NCBI GenBank assembly: GCA_945787735.1
Contig: CALZIQ010000007.1
Span: forward strand, 1-53,818
Source: an uncultured Chromatiaceae bacterium
GTDB lineage: Bacteria > Pseudomonadota > Gammaproteobacteria > Tenderiales > Tenderiaceae
Direction: 5' to 3'
Length of the DNA: 53,818 nucleotides
Part shown: in pieces, positions 49,415-53,818 of the stretch
How the letters are laid out: each line of letters starts with the position of its first letter
How positions within the stretch are numbered: the first letter of the stretch is position 1
The notes under the pieces: generated by a model
The model's database searches: none
Told to the model about the DNA's origin: nothing
The model's input: the letters and a program-made list of their open reading frames with translations, nothing else
Position numbers and translations under genes: made by a program

Positions 49415-50210
49415 CAGAAATGAAAGGCATAGCGGTGAGTGGTTTGTTGGCCAGTTCTGCACCATGCACCAACAAACCGGGAGCACTTATAATCTGATAA
49501 ATACCTGCTGCCGCCCGTGGCTGAAAACCAAGATCGGTCAACGCGGCCGCTACTACTCCAGTGGCCAACCATCCCATTCCTTTTTCAACTAGGCAGTTGG
49601 AGAATGCCGCTCCCCATTGCAGACCCTTTCCCGCAGCGGGCAAAGTTATCAGCTGATTAGCAATGTCTTTACTCAGCAAATCGATACCGTTGTAAATACT
49701 GCCAAAGCCGGGGGCAATATCCCAATCACCTTCTTCTGGGCACTTCTGTTCGCGCAGCAACTGGGACAGAACATCATCAGGCGCATGGCACACTTGTTTA
49801 CGGATAAAGCGCATAGCCGCTTCTAGACTACCGGCCGCATTTCGCTTGCCACTTAAGGTAGTCAGTGCAATAGGTAGAATTAGTGCTGGATCAGTTTTTC
49901 CTACACCTGCATTCATAGCCGCTCGAGTAGCCGGGTGGCGCGGTCCAGGATTGATGAAGCCGATCATTAATGCTTCCAACATTTTTGCCTGATCAGCGTT
50001 CGGTATCTCACCCCGAAATAAAAGATAGAGCACATCAACAAAACTTCGCTTTTGCATCAGCTCAACCAGATCGTAGCCATGGCATAGACTCCTGGCTGCG
50101 ATATAGGCGTTCTCTTCCGATGGCACTTCCTGCCATATTCGTGTCGCTGTGCGATCTACATAAACATCGTCGCGTTTATGTACCTGGGCCGAAGGTTTCT
50201 TTGTATTCAT
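49383..50210 (-). CDS. Citrate synthase/citryl-CoA lyase-fold protein A, catalytic residues lost
   Basis: 275 residues, upstream of protein B on the same strand. HGYDLVELMQKRSFVDVLYLL matches the GltA segment [41 protein letters not shown] and LSGKRNAAGSLEAAMRF follow the citryl-CoA lyase module of ATP-citrate lyase. The catalytic GFGHR is APGFGSIYNG here (His to Ser), and the later Asp position is not recognisable. Probably a pseudoenzyme or an enzyme with altered chemistry, perhaps pairing with protein B. No clear Shine-Dalgarno precedes the ATG. Confidence 0.75.
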   Translation of the reverse strand: MNTKKPSAQVHKRDDVYVDRTATRIWQEVPSEENAYIAARSLCHGYDLVELMQKRSFVDVLYLLFRGEIPNADQAKMLEALMIGFINPGPRHPATRAAMNAGVGKTDPALILPIALTTLSGKRNAAGSLEAAMRFIRKQVCHAPDDVLSQLLREQKCPEEGDWDIAPGFGSIYNGIDLLSKDIANQLITLPAAGKGLQWGAAFSNCLVEKGMGWLATGVVAAALTDLGFQPRAAAGIYQIISAPGLLVHGAELANKPLTAMPFISDEDYIIETDK

Positions 50211-50341
50211 AGTTATTTCAGTTGATATTGAGCATCGGCAGGAGATTAGAACGACAAGTCATCCTTATTTTCAAATATTAATACAAAAGAGATAACACTA
50301 TTTAACGCCTGAATAAGCGTTAACCTCAGGCTACCAAGCCA

Positions 50342-52480
50342 TTAGCGCTGCAGATAACGCACTTCGAAATAGGCGCTGCGCCCTTCCAGGGGATAATCAT
50401 CAGGAATGGAGCCATCACTGGGTTCACGAGGGTCTTCATCAAAGGCATTTTTCACACTCAGTGAAAAATCCCAAGAATAGGATTGAGGTTGAAAACGTAA
50501 GGCTAGATCAGTGGTAGTGTAATCATCAATCGCTGAACGGGTATCTGTCGGTGCGCGATCACGGCCTGAAACCCAATTACTTTGTCCATACAATGACCAC
50601 GCCTGACTGAACCGCCAGTTAGCGGCAATAAACATTTGGCGCCGAGGGGCATTTGCCACAATCGCACCACTATTGCCATCCTTTGCATCCTGAAATGCGA
50701 AATTGCCTTTCAGTTGCCATGCATCACTGGCACGCCAAACTGCTTCAAATTCGAGCCCTTGGCCATCCTGCTCGCTTATATTTTGTGCTGTTCCATTAAC
50801 ATATTCAATTAGGTCATCAGCCTGATAGGCATACAAACTCAGCACGGTTTCCAGATTGTAAGCTGGGCGATAATCGAATACCAATTCGACAATGTCTATG
50901 CTTTCAGGCTTGAGGTTTGTGTTACCAATGTTGATCGGATTATTTTCAGAAAACAATTCCAATAAGCTCGGTGCACGAAAAGCCCGGCCATAGAGTAGTT
51001 TGGTTGTCAAGTTGTAATCGGTTGCCCACACCAAAGCCAAGCGGGGGTTGGTGGTATCACCAAAATCATTATAGTGATCATAGCGTATCCCAGCGGTCAA
51101 CTCCCAGTCGCGCCCCAAGCGCCACTCATCCTGCAGGGATAGGTAACGCACAGTGCGGGAACGTTCTTTGAGGAAGATGTTCGGCGTATCTGTTACATCG
51201 GTCAGCGTACCGCCAATAGGACTGACTGTCCCGTCAATGACACCGGGACCGAAATTCTTTGTCTCACGTGTCTCAAGGTCATCGCGATCCCCCCCCACCG
51301 CCAAACGCAAGCGATGATCCTGCCAGCCCTCGTAAATTCCAGCAATTTCAAAGGCAAGCTCCGTCTGCTCACCACCAGGGTTTCCATGCAAGCCTTCACT
51401 AAAGGTCACAATTCCTGCTGGAGTGCATGCAGGAGGTGAACATAGGTTGCCATCCGATCCAATTGGCACCATCGTACCCGACGGTAGGATCTGGTAAGTG
51501 GACTGTTGATCCAGAAACCGATATGCAAGACGTGAATCCAATGCCCAATCTCTGGCAAACTGGTCATCTTGATAGTCAAGCACCAAGCTATACTGATCAT
51601 TTTCCTGACTACCGACTGGATCCAAAGCCTGGGCTGAACCCGGTCCTACACCTGCATCACTCAAGCTCCAGCTGTTCAACCATACAGACCATTCATTACG
51701 TTTGAGTGTTATCGAACTATTGAGCATGGAGTATCTCGACTCCAACGGCCCTGGGGTCAAACTGGCACTGGTACCAAAACCATCTGGTGGAGGTAAATCG
51801 AGTAGTGTTTGAAAATCAGAGTTAACTATACGGTCGCGATCTCCATCAGAAGTGCTGTACTCTAGGCTGATACCCACATCCCAACCACCATGTTCGGATC
51901 CATATTGGACCCATCCCTCACGGGTATCGAAGGTTCCAGACCGACCACCTATAACTGCACCATCGAGATCACTGCCATCTTTGGTAATTACATTGATTAC
52001 TCCGGCAAAGGCATCTGCACCGAATACAGCTGAACCCGGGCCACGTATCACTTCGATACGGGCAATATTTTCCACCGGTAGACGAAATAGCGGCGGTCGT
52101 GAGCCAGTTACTAAGTCATTAAAAGGCAGGCCATTGACAAGCAGAAGTACCTGCGGATTCCAGTCAGTGTGAATTCCACGAATCGAGAAAATACTACTGT
52201 TACGTATTGATGATTTTGACACATGCAATCCAGGCACCGTCTCAAGCACCTCATCGAGGGTGCGTGCACCCATAATCTTGATATCTTTTGCCGTAATCAA
52301 GTTGGCAACAGAAGGAGCTAGGTGAATGGGCTTGGCCGTGCCGGTGGCAATCTCGATGATCTCTTCATCTGCATAAAGCAGCATGATATCTTCATCGGCG
52401 GGAGACAGAGATGACTCTGCCTGAATAGCCGACGTATTCAGCGCAAATACAACCGCAATTGCAATTCTCTTTATCTGCAT
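50342..52480 (-). CDS. TonB-dependent outer-membrane receptor
   Basis: 712 residues. Signal peptide (MQIKRIAIAVVFALNTSAIQA), a possible Ton box (EEIIEIATG), a plug domain (about 50-165, with LDEVLETVPGLHV, VNGLPFNDL and IEVIRGPGSAVFGADAFAGVINVITK) and a 22-strand-type barrel ending in an aromatic-type C-terminal strand (SAYFEVRYLQR). In this family it imports siderophores, cobalamin or other scarce ligands using TonB. No substrate motif is evident. It lies between the ThDP enzyme and the citrate-synthase-fold pair in the same direction, with short gaps. Confidence 0.93.
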   Translation of the reverse strand: MQIKRIAIAVVFALNTSAIQAESSLSPADEDIMLLYADEEIIEIATGTAKPIHLAPSVANLITAKDIKIMGARTLDEVLETVPGLHVSKSSIRNSSIFSIRGIHTDWNPQVLLLVNGLPFNDLVTGSRPPLFRLPVENIARIEVIRGPGSAVFGADAFAGVINVITKDGSDLDGAVIGGRSGTFDTREGWVQYGSEHGGWDVGISLEYSTSDGDRDRIVNSDFQTLLDLPPPDGFGTSASLTPGPLESRYSMLNSSITLKRNEWSVWLNSWSLSDAGVGPGSAQALDPVGSQENDQYSLVLDYQDDQFARDWALDSRLAYRFLDQQSTYQILPSGTMVPIGSDGNLCSPPACTPAGIVTFSEGLHGNPGGEQTELAFEIAGIYEGWQDHRLRLAVGGDRDDLETRETKNFGPGVIDGTVSPIGGTLTDVTDTPNIFLKERSRTVRYLSLQDEWRLGRDWELTAGIRYDHYNDFGDTTNPRLALVWATDYNLTTKLLYGRAFRAPSLLELFSENNPINIGNTNLKPESIDIVELVFDYRPAYNLETVLSLYAYQADDLIEYVNGTAQNISEQDGQGLEFEAVWRASDAWQLKGNFAFQDAKDGNSGAIVANAPRRQMFIAANWRFSQAWSLYGQSNWVSGRDRAPTDTRSAIDDYTTTDLALRFQPQSYSWDFSLSVKNAFDEDPREPSDGSIPDDYPLEGRSAYFEVRYLQR

Positions 52481-52567
52481 TTATCGCTCAACCAGCACTA
52501 GCAGTTGACCCCCACCAATGCGAAATCCTCGCTCAGGATAGCATAAGCCATAATTAATTGAAGTCCC

Positions 52568-53818
52568 TTATCTTTTTCCCGCTATGCCACTGTATTGTTG
52601 TTGCAGAATTTTTACCCTGGCACCCAATGGCGGTATTTCTTCTGGATCTATGTATACATCCAATAGCGTTGGCCCATTTCCATTACACAGCTGATCAATA
52701 TCAAGCTGAGCCAAATCTTCAGCCGAGCGAATCGTAAAACCCTGCGCGCCCATCCCCCTGGCTACTTTAGCAAAATCTACAGGCGGTATCTCGTAACCAA
52801 TTTGCTCTGCTCCACTTAAACGTTGGCCATGTTTAATCATACCCAGCGCATTGTCATTCAGAACGACAAAGATCACTGAGAGCTGTTCACTTACCGCAAC
52901 CGTTAGCTCTTGGCCACTCATTAAATAGCTACCATCGCCAGTGATACAGACAACCGGGTGCTGCCTTTCACCTAGCGCTGTGCCAACGGCAGCACCTATT
53001 GCCCAGCCCATTGCACCAAAGTTAAAGCTACAGCGCTGCATGCCAATGTTATCCAGAAATAGGTAGTGGGTAACCCATGAAAATGCATTTCCCGTATCAA
53101 CAACATAGCGGGTTTGTTTAGGAAACAGACGCGCAAGCTCTCTCATCAAACGCTGGGGTTTTATCGGTGCTTTTTCTGAGCTTACACTTTCAGGTTCAGT
53201 CACGCTTACATGTGAGGGTATGTATTCATCCGACTCGTTTATTTGCTCTGAATAAAATGATGAAACCACCTCAAACTTACGGTCTGTATTCAACAAATAG
53301 TCTTTATGCAGATTGGCAAAGATTGTGCGCAAATCACCCGCTAAGTGCAGACAAGCCATGGGGGTGCGGGCAAAGTCTTCCGGCGAGGCGGAGATGTGAA
53401 CCAGCTTGCCGTTCATGAGTTGTTTATTCCAGCCACTCGTCGATATTTCACCCATTGAGGTGCCCACGGCCACTATCATATCGACTTCTTCATCGGCCAG
53501 AAGCTTATAGGCGCTGGCGTGCCCGGCAAATCCAAACACACCCCGATAAAGTGAATGATAGGGATTCACCCAGCTCTTACCCGCAGGCGTTGTCACAATC
53601 GGGGTATTGGTTAGTTCAGCATAAGCCATAATGATGTCGATGGCATGGCGGCTACCCCTACCGAGAAACAACACCTGCTTCTTCGAACTATTCAACGCGC
53701 TTTCCAACACCTGGTAAGACTCATCATCCATTGAGCGTGGCTGACGGAATAGGTGTGCCACCTGGTAACCACAGCTTGCTCCAGAGACTGGGGCATTAAG
53801 GATATCCATGGGGATGCT
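52568..53818 (-). CDS. ThDP-dependent acetolactate-synthase-like enzyme (partial, cut by window edge)
   Basis: At least 413 residues are in the window; the open frame continues beyond 53818. The in-frame ATG at 53809 is probably internal (SIPMDILNAP matches the end of the N-terminal Pyr domain of AHAS-like enzymes). Present are the central Rossmann-like domain (VLFLGRGSRHAIDIIMAYAE) and the PP domain with the ThDP/Mg motif GDGSYLMSGQELTVAV followed by NDNALGM. The family includes acetolactate synthase, benzoylformate decarboxylase and related lyases; the substrate is not clear. The gene leads toward the TonB receptor. Confidence 0.85.
   Translation of the reverse strand, partial: SIPMDILNAPVSGASCGYQVAHLFRQPRSMDDESYQVLESALNSSKKQVLFLGRGSRHAIDIIMAYAELTNTPIVTTPAGKSWVNPYHSLYRGVFGFAGHASAYKLLADEEVDMIVAVGTSMGEISTSGWNKQLMNGKLVHISASPEDFARTPMACLHLAGDLRTIFANLHKDYLLNTDRKFEVVSSFYSEQINESDEYIPSHVSVTEPESVSSEKAPIKPQRLMRELARLFPKQTRYVVDTGNAFSWVTHYLFLDNIGMQRCSFNFGAMGWAIGAAVGTALGERQHPVVCITGDGSYLMSGQELTVAVSEQLSVIFVVLNDNALGMIKHGQRLSGAEQIGYEIPPVDFAKVARGMGAQGFTIRSAEDLAQLDIDQLCNGNGPTLLDVYIDPEEIPPLGARVKILQQQYSGIAGKR

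Noticed and set aside
48575-50210. One citrate synthase gene broken by a frameshift
   Set aside because: Each protein separately spans the whole fold, including the GY...EL segment and the GFGHR-equivalent region, so these are two homologues and not two halves.
50302-50323. Terminator of the TonB receptor gene (TTAACGC/GCGTTAA hairpin)
   Set aside because: The stem is short and AT-rich and there is no U-tract beyond it on the minus strand; it may be chance.

Overview
The window reads as chromosome of a free-living gammaproteobacterium, probably a Chromatiales-like or related environmental lineage. The evidence is gene order: the type IV pilus operon pilMNOPQ diverges from the PBP1a gene and runs into aroK-aroB-(dgt)-damX-gltB-gltD-hemE, and trxA-rho diverges from rhlB. 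Protein types (E. coli-like GltA, Tas, RhlB, HemL, MtnB, a c551-type cytochrome) agree. Species cannot be fixed from sequence alone. No rRNA, tRNA, CRISPR array, IS element or prophage was seen. No gene-free stretch exceeds about 260 bases. Bases 1-52 hold no recognisable gene.

Layout. (1) 53-1830, minus: a two-gene ion-driven motor-like pair, an ExbB/TolQ/MotA channel plus an ExbD-like protein that carries a von Willebrand A domain. (2) 1979-20220, minus: a long housekeeping block (pilMNOPQ, aroK, aroB, dgt, a WGR-domain protein, damX, gltB, gltD, hemE, a methyltransferase-like gene). A pair of inverted REP hairpins lies between gltD and hemE. (3) 20410-23523, plus: PBP1a and an uncharacterised conserved gene. 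(4) 23537-27269, minus: citrate synthase, malic enzyme, a secreted thermonuclease-like protein and rpmE. (5) 27530-35721: glycogen phosphorylase (+), rho and trxA (-), rhlB-mtnB (+), a small membrane protein (-), a fatty acid hydroxylase/sterol desaturase family protein (+) and a c551-type cytochrome (+) preceded by a promoter and terminator-like hairpin. (6) 35873-42412, plus: thiD-thiE-hemL-tas and a 919-residue beta-propeller protein whose start overlaps tas. (7) 42444-53818, the accessory part: a triple-helical-repeat secreted protein, an orphan periplasmic binding protein, a histidine kinase and a REC-REC-PAS-GGDEF-EAL protein on plus. Facing them on minus are a ThDP-dependent acetolactate-synthase-like enzyme (cut by the window edge), a TonB-dependent receptor, and two tandem short citrate synthase/citryl-CoA lyase homologues that have lost catalytic residues.

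The most unusual content is region 7. The binding protein, kinase and c-di-GMP regulator look like a periplasmic sensing chain. The opposite strand combines outer-membrane uptake, a ThDP carboligase-type enzyme and a degenerate citrate-synthase-fold pair, so it may be an undescribed small-molecule metabolism or uptake locus. The ExbB/VWA pair at the left edge is the second candidate for something undescribed.
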